A stretch of DNA of 64,000 bases from CAWFMO01 sp963817065. GTDB lineage: Bacteria; Actinomycetota; Thermoleophilia; Solirubrobacterales; 70-9. The notes under the pieces were generated by a model. The model was not told the DNA's origin. It ran no database searches and was given only the letters and a program-made list of their open reading frames with translations. The DNA is taken from the NCBI GenBank assembly GCA_963817065.1, contig CAWFMO010000001.1, forward strand, positions 310,001-374,000, given 5' to 3'. How positions within the stretch are numbered: the stretch's first letter is position 1; the number at the start of each line of letters is the position of its first letter. This document shows, one piece after another, positions 30,101 through 40,326 of the stretch. The position numbers and the translations under genes were made by a program.

Positions 30101-33100
30101 ATGGCGCAACCTGGGAGGAGTGGCGCGAGAGGAGCCCTGCCGATCGCAATCGCGGTCGCCGTGGTCGCCTTGCTGCTTCCCGCCGCCTCGCTCGCCGCGT
30201 TCCCCGGCTCCGACCCCACCGAGAGCCCGCGCGCCAACACGCCGAACGACCCCGACTTCGACAACTGCGAGCCCGACGATCCCGACGGCGGGCCGCCGCC
30301 CTGCAGCAGCTACTTCAGCGAGGAGTTCAAGTTCTTCGGCTTCAGCCCCGAGTCGGCGAACCTGCTGCCGCTCGTCCCGCACAGCATCGGCGCGACCCCG
30401 TACCTCGACTGCTCGCAGCTCGACGCCCAGGGGCAGGCCGCCAACGTCGCCGCCGGCGACCCGCCCTGCTCGCAGATCGCGGGCGTGCGCGCCGACACCG
30501 CCTGGAAGTACTCGCCCGGCAGCCCCGAGGTCTCGATCGCGATCCTCGACACCGGGATCCGCTGGCAGGACCGCGAGCTGCGCCGAAAGATCGCGCTCAA
30601 CGTCGGCGAGCTCCCGACCCCCCAGCACGACCGCGGAACCCCGGTTGACGGCGGCGGCTCCTGCGCGGGCTTTGCGACCGCCGACGACGCCGACGGCGAC
30701 GGCGCGGTCAACGTCATGGACTTCCGCTGCGACACCCGCGTCGATCCCGCCGCCGGCGACAGCGAGGCCGACTCGATCCTCGACGGCTCGGACCTGATCG
30801 GAACCTTCTCTGAGGGCGGCGACTCGGACGCGAACGGCTACGCCGACGACATCGCCGGCTGGGACTTCTTCGACGACGACAACGACCCCTACGACGCCTC
30901 GAGCTGCTGCAGCGCCAACGGCCACGGCACCGGGCGCGGCAAGGACGCCGCCGCCGACACCGACAACGGGATCGGCGGGGCGGGGATGTGCCCCGAGTGC
31001 CAGGTGATGCCGATGCGGATCTGGGACAGCTTCGTGACCCCGATCGACAACGTCGCGCTCGCGGTCGTCTACGCCGCAGACAACGGCGCCAAGGTCGTCG
31101 AGGGCGCGGTCGGCGGGCTCGGCAACACCCAGTTCGCGCGCCGCTCGTTCAGCTACGCGGACTCGAAGGGCGTCGCGCTGATGCTCGTCTCCAGCGACAT
31201 CAACAGCGCCAACCACAACTACCCGACCAACTACAACGAGGCCGTCTACGTCGCCGGCGCCTACCCGGACACGGCGCCGAACGAGACCTGCACCGGCCCC
31301 GGCTCGCTGCCGGGGATCGGCGACGTGATCCCGACCGACCAGATCCCGCCCGCGCTGACCGCGGGCTGCCAGCAGCTCTTCGGGCTGCTCGGCTCGACGC
31401 TCGGCATCTTCCCGACCACGCAGCCGCCGACGACGAGCTTCTTCCGCAACTCGAACCTGACCCAGTACGGCGGCAAGGCCGACATCGTGCTCGAGGCGAC
31501 GACCGGCTCCGAGAACACCGGCCAGGCCGCGGGCGCCGCCGGGCTGCTCGCCTCGTTCGCGCTCCAGACGCCGAGCGTCGGTGGGCTGACCGGGAACGAG
31601 ATCCGCCAGCTGCTGACGATGAGCGCCGAGGACGTCAAGCCCGCGAACACCGGGCTGATCGGGCTGCCCGACAAGGCGAGCGAGGGCTGGGACCCGCACT
31701 TCGGCTACGGGCGGGTCAACCTCGCCGCGGCGATGAAGCGGATCGCCGACGACAGGGTCCCGCCCGAGGCCCAGATCGACGCCCCGGACTGGTTCTCGCC
31801 GATCAACCTCGACGACGTCGGGCCGGGCGGCGTCGTGGTCAAGGGCCGCGCCGCGAGCCCGCACGGCGACGGCGTCGGCGACTGGGAGCTCGAGTACGCC
31901 TGCGGCCAGGACGCCCTCGACACGTCCTTCCAGCCGCTCGCTAGCGGCAGCGGCGCCGTCTCCGGCGGCGCGCTGGGGACGATCTCCAAGGCCCAGCTCC
32001 AGCAGCTCGCCGACGGCTGCAACGGGAGCGTCGTCGGCGACGCCGGGCGCCCGGCGGGGACGCTGGCCGATGCCTGGCCGGCGGATCCCTATCCGGGCCC
32101 CGACCCCGAGCGGCACGCCTTCCAGATCCGGCTCACCGTCCACGAGGCCGGCGATCCGTCGAACTTCGGGCGCTACCGAAAGACGCTGTTCGCCTACAAC
32201 GACGACGGCAACCTGCCCGGCTGGCCGAAGGCGGTCGGCTCCGGCGCACAGCAGGGCGACCTGATCACCGCCTCGGGCGGCGAGGTCTCGCCCCGGCTCT
32301 ACGACATCGACGGCGACAACGAGCTCGACGTGCTGCTGGCGACGACGAGCGGCGAGCTCCACGCTCTGCACCACGACGGCTCGCCGGTCCAGAGCTTCAA
32401 CAACGGCCAACCGGTGCTTACGCCTCGTTACGCGACCGAGGAGAACCACCCGGTTCCCGGCGCGCTGCCGACGCCGCGCTCCTCGCCGCGCGTGCCGGCG
32501 ATCGGCGACGTCGACGGTGACCAGCAGGCTGAGATCGTGGTCACCGCGGGGGAGTACGTCGTCGCCTGGAACCTCGACGGCACCCCGGCTACGGGCTACC
32601 CGGTCCGACTCGAGCGCTCGCTCTCGGACCCCTGCCTCCCAGGGGCACCGCACCCCTGCTTTGACGCCGGCGATCGCGCGATCACCTCGTCCAACCACAT
32701 CAAGCGCGGGTTCTTCGGCTCACCGGCGCTCGCCGACCTCGACTGCGACGGGCGGCTCGACGTCGTCGCCGCGGCGATGGACCAGCACCTCTACGCCTGG
32801 AACGGCGAGGGCGACCCGCTGCCCGGCTACGACCCGCCGGTCAAGCTCTCCTCGCCCGGGGCCGACGGGGCCGAGATCATCACCTCGCCGGCGATCGGCG
32901 AGCTCGACGGCCGCGGCTGCGACGCGCAGGGGCCGGGTGCGAAGGGCCCGGAGGTCGTCGTCTCGACCAACGAGGTACTGCCCGGGGACCCGCAGTTCCC
33001 GAACAACATCTTCGACCTCTTCAACGCGCTGCTCGAGGCGGCGACCGGCAGCAACCCGGTCTACGCGGTTCACTCGAACGGCGACTACGTCGACGGCTGG

Positions 33101-34627
33101 CCGGTCGGTGTCGGCGTCGCCGCCGGCGACCTGCTGCCGATGGTCCTCCCCGGGCACGACTCGGCGCTCCTCGACCGCGACGGCGATGGTCGCGACGAGG
33201 TCTCGGTCTCCGCCGGGACCTCGATCGCGGGTCTCGGCGGCACGCGGCTCGTCAACGGCGCGGGCTCGACCGAGACCAACTACCTGAACCTGCTCGCGAA
33301 CTCGATCGACCAGGGCCCGGTCGTCAACATCGCCGACTACCAGTCGATCGGCGACATCACCGGCGCCGGGACGCCGGCGGTGATCAAGGGCGGGATCACG
33401 CTCAACGGGGCCGTGAACCTGCTCGCCGTCAACCAGAACTTGCCCTACAGCCACGTCGAGCAGGCCTGGGACTCGAACACCGGGCTTCCCTTGGCCGGGT
33501 TCCCGCGCGCGACCGACGACTTCCAGCTCGTCTCCCAGGGCGCGGTCGCGCGGGTCGGCGGCGGCGGTCCCGGGCGCCAGGCGCTGGTCGGGACCGGGCT
33601 CTACCAGCTCCACGCATACGGGACCGGGGGGCTCGAGCCTCCGGGCTGGCCCAAGTTCACCGGCGGCTGGATCCAGGTCACCCCGGCGGTCGGCGACGCC
33701 GACGGAGACGGCGACCTCGACGTCAGCGCCGTGACCCGTGAGGGCTGGTCGTTCCTCTGGAACACCGGCGTCCCGGCCTGCTCGGACTCGAACGAGGAGT
33801 GGTGGACCTACCACCACGACGAGCACAGCAGCGCCAACTACGGCACCGACGGCCGCCCGCCCGGGGCCCCGACCGGCCTGATCGCCGCCCGCAATGCGGT
33901 GACCGGCGTCGACCTCGGATTCAGCGCTCCCGGTGACGACTGGCAGTGCGGCAAGGCGGAGCGCTTCCGAGTCGTCGTCTCGCCGAACCCGATCGACGAA
34001 CCCTCCGATGGCACGGTGGCGGGCGAGTTCGACGCGACCGCCGCCTCGGGCGAGATCCAGGCCGCGACCCTGGCGCCGGGCGCGGTCGCCGGCAACGACC
34101 ACCTCGCGGTCTTCCACCGCGACGAGGCCGGCAACTGGGGCCACCTCGCGGACGCCCCGGTTCCCGGCGGCGGCGGGGCCGGCGACAGCGACGGCGACGG
34201 GGCGATCGACTCGCAGGACAACTGCCCGGCGATCGCCAACCCGGACCAGGCCGACTCGGACGGCGACGGGATCGGCGACGTTTGCGAGACGCCGGTCGTT
34301 GGCGGCGGCGGTGGTGGTGGTGGTGGAGGCGGCGGCGGGAACGCGAACCCGCCCGGCGGCGACACGGCAGCCCGGCCGCTGAGTCTGAGGCTGAAGCGCA
34401 CAAGGGGCTCACGCCGGCGGGCCTGTTTCACGGCGACCGTCCGCGGTCCCGATGGAGCGCCGGTCGCGGGGGCGAAGCTGACGCTCGGCAAGTCGGTGAG
34501 GGTGACCGGGGCCACCGGGCGCGCCCGCATCTGCCGCCGCTCCCGGGGCAGCCGGGTCGACAAGGTCCAGGCCGACGCGGTCGGCTTCGACTCGGCGCTG
34601 CGGAAGGTGAGGATCCGGCGCCGGTGA
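30101..34627 (+). CDS. Giant secreted subtilisin-like (S8) protease with VCBS repeats
   Basis: 1508 residues from ATG 30101 (TAGGGT seven bases upstream). A signal helix precedes AAFPG. The S8 domain has Asp150 (AILDTGI), His275 (NGHGTG) and Ser470 in TGSENTGQAAGAAGLL, where a normal S8 box would be GTSxAxPxxAG; the Ser aligns but its flank is altered. Asp-rich loops (DSDANGYADDIAGWDFFDDD) suggest calcium. Many FG-GAP/VCBS repeats follow (IGDVDGDQQAEIVV), then thrombospondin-3-like DGDGIGD units near 1365-1400, a poly-Gly linker and a basic carboxypeptidase-regulatory-like tail ending RRR. The GTG start of its paralogue overlaps its stop. Confidence 0.82.
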   Translation: MAQPGRSGARGALPIAIAVAVVALLLPAASLAAFPGSDPTESPRANTPNDPDFDNCEPDDPDGGPPPCSSYFSEEFKFFGFSPESANLLPLVPHSIGATPYLDCSQLDAQGQAANVAAGDPPCSQIAGVRADTAWKYSPGSPEVSIAILDTGIRWQDRELRRKIALNVGELPTPQHDRGTPVDGGGSCAGFATADDADGDGAVNVMDFRCDTRVDPAAGDSEADSILDGSDLIGTFSEGGDSDANGYADDIAGWDFFDDDNDPYDASSCCSANGHGTGRGKDAAADTDNGIGGAGMCPECQVMPMRIWDSFVTPIDNVALAVVYAADNGAKVVEGAVGGLGNTQFARRSFSYADSKGVALMLVSSDINSANHNYPTNYNEAVYVAGAYPDTAPNETCTGPGSLPGIGDVIPTDQIPPALTAGCQQLFGLLGSTLGIFPTTQPPTTSFFRNSNLTQYGGKADIVLEATTGSENTGQAAGAAGLLASFALQTPSVGGLTGNEIRQLLTMSAEDVKPANTGLIGLPDKASEGWDPHFGYGRVNLAAAMKRIADDRVPPEAQIDAPDWFSPINLDDVGPGGVVVKGRAASPHGDGVGDWELEYACGQDALDTSFQPLASGSGAVSGGALGTISKAQLQQLADGCNGSVVGDAGRPAGTLADAWPADPYPGPDPERHAFQIRLTVHEAGDPSNFGRYRKTLFAYNDDGNLPGWPKAVGSGAQQGDLITASGGEVSPRLYDIDGDNELDVLLATTSGELHALHHDGSPVQSFNNGQPVLTPRYATEENHPVPGALPTPRSSPRVPAIGDVDGDQQAEIVVTAGEYVVAWNLDGTPATGYPVRLERSLSDPCLPGAPHPCFDAGDRAITSSNHIKRGFFGSPALADLDCDGRLDVVAAAMDQHLYAWNGEGDPLPGYDPPVKLSSPGADGAEIITSPAIGELDGRGCDAQGPGAKGPEVVVSTNEVLPGDPQFPNNIFDLFNALLEAATGSNPVYAVHSNGDYVDGWPVGVGVAAGDLLPMVLPGHDSALLDRDGDGRDEVSVSAGTSIAGLGGTRLVNGAGSTETNYLNLLANSIDQGPVVNIADYQSIGDITGAGTPAVIKGGITLNGAVNLLAVNQNLPYSHVEQAWDSNTGLPLAGFPRATDDFQLVSQGAVARVGGGGPGRQALVGTGLYQLHAYGTGGLEPPGWPKFTGGWIQVTPAVGDADGDGDLDVSAVTREGWSFLWNTGVPACSDSNEEWWTYHHDEHSSANYGTDGRPPGAPTGLIAARNAVTGVDLGFSAPGDDWQCGKAERFRVVVSPNPIDEPSDGTVAGEFDATAASGEIQAATLAPGAVAGNDHLAVFHRDEAGNWGHLADAPVPGGGGAGDSDGDGAIDSQDNCPAIANPDQADSDGDGIGDVCETPVVGGGGGGGGGGGGGNANPPGGDTAARPLSLRLKRTRGSRRRACFTATVRGPDGAPVAGAKLTLGKSVRVTGATGRARICRRSRGSRVDKVQADAVGFDSALRKVRIRRR

Positions 34628-37600
34628 GACGCTCCGCCATCGCGCTGGGGCTCGCGCTCGTCGCCCTGGCCGCGTTCGCGGCGACCGCGTTCGGCGCGTT
34701 TCCCTACTCGCGCCCCGGCAGCGATCTCGGCGACCCCAAGGACCTCTTCCTCGACCCGGGCCAGACGCCGGGCGACCTGAGCGGCAACGAGCAGTGGATG
34801 TACTCGGCGACGCCGGAGAGCCCGGCCCCGCCCGACCTGCTCGGGATCGAGCTCGGCGGCGTGCGCGGCGGCCACGTCGTCGACCCCGACCCGGCGGTCG
34901 CGACCGCGTGGCGGACGACGACCGGGCGCCCCGACGTCCAGATCGCGGTCCTCGACTCGGGAATCAAGTGGAACGACGACGGCCCGATGGCAAACCTGCG
35001 CTTCAAGACCTGGCTCAATCCGCGTGAGCTTCCGACCCCGCTCCACGACCGCGCGACCTCGCTGCTCGGAGGCGGCTGCGGCGGGTTCGCGAACGCCGAC
35101 GACGCCAACGGCGACGGGGTCTTCAACCTCGGAGACTTCGCCTGCGACTCGCGCGTCTCCGACGCCCCGGCGAACAACGTCAACACCGATCTCTTCGAGC
35201 CCCAGGACGTCCTGATCGCGTTCTCGGACGGGACCGACGCCGACTCGAACGGGTTCGCCGACGACATCGTCGGCTGGGACTTCCTCGACGACGACAACGA
35301 CCCCTACGACGACGTCCAGTACGGGCACGGAACCGGCGAGGCGCAGGACTCGACCGCCGAGGCCGACAACGGCCAGGGCGGCGCCGGCGTCTGCCCGAAC
35401 TGCCTCGCAATGCACATGCGGGTCGGCGACAGCTTCGTCGCCGACGTCAACCGCTTCGCCCAGGCGGCCCTCTACGCGACCGACAACGGCGCGCTCGTGA
35501 TCCAGGAGGCGCTCGGGGCGCTCAACAACTCGCGGCTCTCGCGCCAGGCCGTCGACTACGCCTACCGCCACGGGACGGTCGTACTCGCCTCGGCGGCCGA
35601 CGAGGCCGCCCAGCACAACAACTGGCCCTCGAGCCTGCCGCACGTGATCCTCGTCAACTCGGTGACCAAGTACGACCCGACGTTCACGCCGCTGCCGCTC
35701 TCCTACCTCCAGTTCAACGGCTGCACGAACTTCAACGCCAAAGTCACGCTCGCGATCCCTTCGGTCAGCTGCTCCTCGGACGCGGTCGGGCGCGGCGCCG
35801 GGATGGCCGGCCTGATCTACTCGGCGGCGATCAACGCGTCGGAGCGCGGCAAGCTCGACCCGGCGCCGGGCTGCACGAGGACCTACGACGGGCCCGATCC
35901 CGGGAGCGCGGGCGACCCCTGCCTGGTGACTCCGAACGAGGTCCGCCAGCTGATGGCGACCGGTTTCGTGGGCGGGGTGGGGCAGGCCGACGACGTCGAC
36001 TTCATGCCGGCGATCGAGCCCTCGTGCGGGCTGGCGCCGATCCCGGGCTGCACCGGGACGCTGCTCCAGACCGCGCTCACGGCCGTCACCCGCCCGGTGA
36101 TCTCGCCGCTCCCGGTCACCCGCAGCTACCCGGCGCGCGGCGGCCACGACCAGTTCTACGGCTACGGGCGGGTCAACCTCGCGCGCGGGGTCGGGGCGCT
36201 CGTCCGCCCGCCGCTCGGCGACCCGGGAGTCAAGTCGCTGCTTCCGCCGCAGGTCGAGATCAGCTCGCCCGAGTGGTACGACCAGCTCGACCCCGCCAAG
36301 GCGAGCTTCGAGGTACGCGGCCAGGTCTCGGCCCGTCCCAACTCCGGGCAGTGCACCTACCGTGTCCTCGTCGCCCCGGGCCATTACCCGAACAACGACC
36401 AGGTCCCGGCGGGGGACTTCCAGCAGGTCGGCGGCGGCAACTGCGACGACCCGATCGACGGGGTGCTCGCCAACGTCAGCGTCGCCGACCTCCGCGCGCG
36501 GTTCCCGATCGGCACCTCGTTCGACGGCCCGCAGCCGAGCCCGACGCCGCTGATCGACAACGGGCGCCCGTTCCAGGCGCCGAACGGGTTCACGGTCAAG
36601 GTCCAGGCGTCGACGACCCAGGCGGGCACCGCGCTCCTCGGCCAGGACCACCGCGCGATGTGGCTGCACCGCGACAGCGACATGCTGAACGGCTTCCCGC
36701 GCAAGCTGACCGCCCACAGCGACCTGGTCGGCGACGGGGCCTCGTCGCCGGCGTTCGCCGACCTTGACGGCGACGACCGCAACGAGCTCGTGATCGCCGG
36801 CAGCGACGGCTTCGTCCACGCGATGCGCCCCGACGGCTCGGAGCTCCCGGGCTGGCCGGTGCGCGGCGATCCGCCGGCGCTGCACACGGGCGGCCCCGCC
36901 TTCGACTCCGAGGTCTCCGCCGACGTCGGCGGGCCGATCCTCGCTTCGGTCGCGGTCGGCGACGCGAACCGCGACGGGATCCCCGAGGTCTACGCCGCCG
37001 ACCTCGAGGGCAAGATCACCGGCTGGGAGCCGAACGGCCAGCGCGTCTTCGCCGAGCAGGCGGACCCGGACTTCTCGGGCAAGCCGTTGAGCCCGTTCGC
37101 GAACGTGCGCGACGGCAATACCAACCGCACCCAGCACGGGTTCATCGCCTCGCCGGTGCTCGCCGACATCGACGGCGACGACGGCGGGCGCCTCGAGATC
37201 GTCGCCGCGGGCATGGACCGCCACCTCTACGCCTGGAACGCGAACGGCTCGCCGGTCCCCGGATATCCGGTCCTGGTGGTCGACCCGGCCAAGGTGCTCT
37301 CGATCGATCCGGTGACCCACCGGGTCGAGTTCAAGCCCGACGCCGCCTCCGAGATGCAGGGAGCGATCGTCGACACCCCGGCGATCGCCGATCTCGACGC
37401 CGACCCGAACACGATCGGCGATGACGAGCTGCCCGAGATCGTGCTCGGAACGAACGAGGAGTACGCCGCGAGCACCGGCAGCGAGGGGCCGATCAACGTC
37501 ACGCCCGGAAACGCGCTGCTGGCCTCGATCCTCGGCCAGCTCGACCTGCTGAGCTTCGGCAACTCGCGGCTCTACGCGCTCGATGCCCGCGGCGACCGCG

Positions 37601-39039
37601 ACGGAGACCCGAGCCCCGGCGACGCGATCGCGCCCGGCTGGCCCGCGCGGATCGGGCTCGGCAACACCGAGCTCCTGCCGATCGTCGGCGAGGGGATCAC
37701 CGGCTCACCGGTGATCGGCCCGGCCGACTGCCCGAACGGCGGCCCGGGGCCCAAGGTCGGCGTGATACCGGGCGCCGGCTTCGGCTACATCCTCAACCGC
37801 GGCGGCGAGTCCTGTTACGGGCGCCTCGGCGGCAACGACGTGCCGCTCCAGTCCGACTTCGGGCTCAGCCCGCTCAAGTACGACACGCCGATGCTCGCCG
37901 CGGTCGGCCACCCGGCGTTCGGCGACGTCAGCGGCTCGGGGCAGCCGAAGTTCCTCGCCCCGGCGGCGGGCGCGATCCGCGCCCTCGACCTGGCGGTCAA
38001 CGAGTACCAGGGCGGCCAGGATTTCCTGATGAGCTGGGAGACCGGCAGCGGCCAGCCGACGCTCGGCTTCCCGGGCCTCGCCAACGACCTCCAGTTCCTG
38101 ACCGGCCCCTCGGTCGCCGACATCGACGGCGCCGCCGGCGAGGAGGTCATCGCCGCCAGCGCCTCGTTCGACGTCAACGCCTACAACTCGCTCGGGCTCC
38201 CGGTCGGCGGCTGGCCCAAGCTCTCGAGCGACTGGACCGTGGCCAACCCGCTGATCGGCTCCTGGGGCAGCGTCGACGACGCGCCGGGGGCGCGCAAGGT
38301 GGTCGTCAACCTGACCCGCTCGGGCTACGTCAACGCCTACCGGACCACGGCGCCGGCCTGCTCGCCGAGCTCCTGGCCCCGCTTCCACCACGACAACGCG
38401 AACTCGGGCCACTACGACCGCGACGCGGTCGCGCCCGGGGCGCCCGACCTGGCCTTGACCGGCGCCGAAGCGCTCGAGGTCGAGGCGCCCGGCGACGACC
38501 TGCGCTGCGGCAGCGCCGCCTCCTACGAGCTCGCGACCTCGAACCAGCCGCTCGACGAGCGCAACTTCGCCTCCGCCGCCCAGCTCGCCGCGGTGCCGGT
38601 CCCGGCCCCCGCCGGCGAGGCGCAGCCGTTCCCGCTCCCGGCAGGCGCCCAGCGCTACCTCGCGATCCGGGCGCTCGACGAGCAGGGCAACGTGGGCCGC
38701 GTCGCCACGGTCGACCGCGGTTCCGGCGCCTCGCAGGTACCGGCCGCGGGCGGCGGAGCCGCGAGCCAGGCCCCGGCCGGCGGCGCCCTGAAGCTGGCCG
38801 CGAAGCGGGTGCGCAAGCGCGGCCGCCGGTCCTGCTTCCTGGTCACGGTGACCGAGCGGGCCGGGGGCCCGGTCGGAGGCGCGCGGATCAGCCTCGGCAC
38901 GGTCGCGAAGACAACCCCGGCGAGCGGCCGGGCAAAGCTCTGCCGCCGCCTCGGGCGCCGCCCTGCGCGGATCCGGGCCTCCGCGCCCGGCTACCAACCG
39001 GCGACGCTCACCGTCCGCGCGCCCCGCCGTCGCCGCTAG
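34624..39039 (+). CDS. Second giant secreted S8-like protease with VCBS repeats
   Basis: 1471 residues from GTG 34624, overlapping the previous stop by four bases (GTGA). It has a signal peptide, then Asp111 (AVLDSGI), His235 (YGHGTG) and a Ser box CSSDAVGRGAGMAG with Ser385 aligned to the catalytic Ser but with no GTSxAxP. VCBS-like beta-propeller repeats (FADLDGDDRNELVIAG; LADIDGDDGGRLEIVAA) fill the middle. The tail LKLAAKRVRKRGRRSCFLVTV to RAPRRRR parallels the first protein. It is a clear tandem paralogue; the altered Ser box makes protease activity likely but not certain. Confidence 0.8.
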   Translation: MRRSAIALGLALVALAAFAATAFGAFPYSRPGSDLGDPKDLFLDPGQTPGDLSGNEQWMYSATPESPAPPDLLGIELGGVRGGHVVDPDPAVATAWRTTTGRPDVQIAVLDSGIKWNDDGPMANLRFKTWLNPRELPTPLHDRATSLLGGGCGGFANADDANGDGVFNLGDFACDSRVSDAPANNVNTDLFEPQDVLIAFSDGTDADSNGFADDIVGWDFLDDDNDPYDDVQYGHGTGEAQDSTAEADNGQGGAGVCPNCLAMHMRVGDSFVADVNRFAQAALYATDNGALVIQEALGALNNSRLSRQAVDYAYRHGTVVLASAADEAAQHNNWPSSLPHVILVNSVTKYDPTFTPLPLSYLQFNGCTNFNAKVTLAIPSVSCSSDAVGRGAGMAGLIYSAAINASERGKLDPAPGCTRTYDGPDPGSAGDPCLVTPNEVRQLMATGFVGGVGQADDVDFMPAIEPSCGLAPIPGCTGTLLQTALTAVTRPVISPLPVTRSYPARGGHDQFYGYGRVNLARGVGALVRPPLGDPGVKSLLPPQVEISSPEWYDQLDPAKASFEVRGQVSARPNSGQCTYRVLVAPGHYPNNDQVPAGDFQQVGGGNCDDPIDGVLANVSVADLRARFPIGTSFDGPQPSPTPLIDNGRPFQAPNGFTVKVQASTTQAGTALLGQDHRAMWLHRDSDMLNGFPRKLTAHSDLVGDGASSPAFADLDGDDRNELVIAGSDGFVHAMRPDGSELPGWPVRGDPPALHTGGPAFDSEVSADVGGPILASVAVGDANRDGIPEVYAADLEGKITGWEPNGQRVFAEQADPDFSGKPLSPFANVRDGNTNRTQHGFIASPVLADIDGDDGGRLEIVAAGMDRHLYAWNANGSPVPGYPVLVVDPAKVLSIDPVTHRVEFKPDAASEMQGAIVDTPAIADLDADPNTIGDDELPEIVLGTNEEYAASTGSEGPINVTPGNALLASILGQLDLLSFGNSRLYALDARGDRDGDPSPGDAIAPGWPARIGLGNTELLPIVGEGITGSPVIGPADCPNGGPGPKVGVIPGAGFGYILNRGGESCYGRLGGNDVPLQSDFGLSPLKYDTPMLAAVGHPAFGDVSGSGQPKFLAPAAGAIRALDLAVNEYQGGQDFLMSWETGSGQPTLGFPGLANDLQFLTGPSVADIDGAAGEEVIAASASFDVNAYNSLGLPVGGWPKLSSDWTVANPLIGSWGSVDDAPGARKVVVNLTRSGYVNAYRTTAPACSPSSWPRFHHDNANSGHYDRDAVAPGAPDLALTGAEALEVEAPGDDLRCGSAASYELATSNQPLDERNFASAAQLAAVPVPAPAGEAQPFPLPAGAQRYLAIRALDEQGNVGRVATVDRGSGASQVPAAGGGAASQAPAGGALKLAAKRVRKRGRRSCFLVTVTERAGGPVGGARISLGTVAKTTPASGRAKLCRRLGRRPARIRASAPGYQPATLTVRAPRRRR

Positions 39040-39058
39040 TCGGTTAGCCTCGCCCGCC

Positions 39059-40285
39059 GTGAGCGATCTTGCGAAAGAGACGATCGAGGAGCTGGCGGCC
39101 TTCGAGCGCGCCCCGACCTCCGAGGGTGAGCGACGCGCGGCGGAGCTGATCGCGGCGCGGCTCGAGTCTCTCGGCTGCGAGGCGCGGATCGAGGAGGAGC
39201 TCGCCTTCGAGGACTACGCCAAGCCGATGGCCGCGATGTCGGCGATCGGGGTTCTCGCCGGCCTGCTCGCGATGAGCCGGCGCCGCGTGCTGCGCGCGAT
39301 CGGCGCCGTGCTGGGGCTGGGCGCCGCGGCGGGGATCGCCGAGGACGCCTCGAACGTCGCGAGGCTCTTCCGCCGGGCGACGATGCGCGAGCGCCCGACC
39401 TGGAACGTCGTCGCCGAGGCCGGTGACCGAAACGCGGATCGCACGATGGTCGTGCTCGCCCACCACGACGCCTCCCGGACCGGCTTCATCTTCGACCAGC
39501 GCCTCCAGCGGCGCGTCTACGAGCGCTTCCCGGAGTTGATCGAGCGCACCGACACCAGCCTCCCGCTCTGGTGGTCCGTGGTCGCCGGGCCGGCGCTCGC
39601 CGCGCTCGGCGCGATCACCGGCAGGCGCGGCGTGGCGATCACCGGCTCGGCGATGTCTGCTTTCGCCGGAACCTCGTTCGTCGACATCGCCCGCAGCGAG
39701 GTCGTCCCGGGCGCCAACGACAACCTCAGCGGCGTCGCGGCGCTCGCCTGCATCGCCGAGTCGCTGCGCGACGAGCCGCTCAGCGGCCTGCGCGTGCTGC
39801 TCGTCTCCTGCGGATCCGAGGAGGTCCTCCAGGGCGGCATCCACGGCTTCGCCAAACGGCACTTCCCGGACCTGCCGCCGGAGCGGACCTGGATCGTCAA
39901 CCACGACAGCATCGGCTCCCCGCACCTGGCGCTGCTCGAAGGCGAGGGCACGATCGTGATGGAGGACTTCGAGCCGCTGTTCAAGGGCCGCGTCGCGAGG
40001 ATCGCCGAGGAGGCCGGGATCCCGCTGCGCCGCGGGCTGCGCTCGCGCTTCAGCACCGACAGCGTCATCCCCCATCGCCACGGCTACCCGGTCGCCGGCT
40101 TCGCCTCGATCACCGACTGGAAGGCCGTCGCCAACTACCACTGGCCGACCGACGTCCCCGAGAACGTCGACCACTCGACCCTCGCCGACGCGGTCCGGCT
40201 GACCCGCGCGATCGCCGAGAGCCTCGCGACCGGCGTCGATCAGACCCCCGCCGAGCCGGTCCGCTACCAGCGCCCCTCCGCCTAG
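39059..40285 (+). CDS. M28-family metallopeptidase with membrane segments
   Basis: 408 residues from GTG 39059 (TAGCCT eight bases upstream). Zinc ligands of M28 peptidases are recognisable: VVLAHHDASRTG (His, Asp), PGANDNLSGVAAL (bridging Asp), SCGSEEVLQGG (Glu pair), NHDSIGSP (Asp) and the final His in ANYHWPTDVPEN. Two hydrophobic segments (AAMSAIGVLAGLLAM; WWSVVAGPALAALGAITG) split the domain, so it probably sits in the membrane. It follows the giant proteases, suggesting a proteolytic cluster. Confidence 0.85.
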   Translation: MSDLAKETIEELAAFERAPTSEGERRAAELIAARLESLGCEARIEEELAFEDYAKPMAAMSAIGVLAGLLAMSRRRVLRAIGAVLGLGAAAGIAEDASNVARLFRRATMRERPTWNVVAEAGDRNADRTMVVLAHHDASRTGFIFDQRLQRRVYERFPELIERTDTSLPLWWSVVAGPALAALGAITGRRGVAITGSAMSAFAGTSFVDIARSEVVPGANDNLSGVAALACIAESLRDEPLSGLRVLLVSCGSEEVLQGGIHGFAKRHFPDLPPERTWIVNHDSIGSPHLALLEGEGTIVMEDFEPLFKGRVARIAEEAGIPLRRGLRSRFSTDSVIPHRHGYPVAGFASITDWKAVANYHWPTDVPENVDHSTLADAVRLTRAIAESLATGVDQTPAEPVRYQRPSA

Positions 40286-40296
40286 GGCGTCGCCCC

Positions 40297-40319
40297 TCAA
40301 CCACTCGGTTGAATATAGT
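40297..40319. promoter_or_regulatory. Operator-like inverted repeat and -10 element of the MFS gene
   Basis: TCAACC-ACTC-GGTTGA (40297-40312) is a perfect six-base inverted repeat, two bases before the -10-like TATAGT (40314-40319). A repressor of TetR type binding here would block the promoter. TATAGT is seven bases from GTG 40327, so the transcript may start at the codon. No regulator gene is adjacent. Confidence 0.55.
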
Positions 40320-40326
40320 CGGCGAG

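Noticed and set aside
28769..32698. Long minus-strand open frame opposite the first S8 protease
   Set aside because: Arg/Gly/Val/Asp-rich low-information translation typical of the antisense frame of a GC-rich gene; no motif.
33838..37320. Long minus-strand open frame opposite the second S8 protease
   Set aside because: Same type of shadow; the plus-strand gene has signal peptide, catalytic motifs and VCBS repeats.
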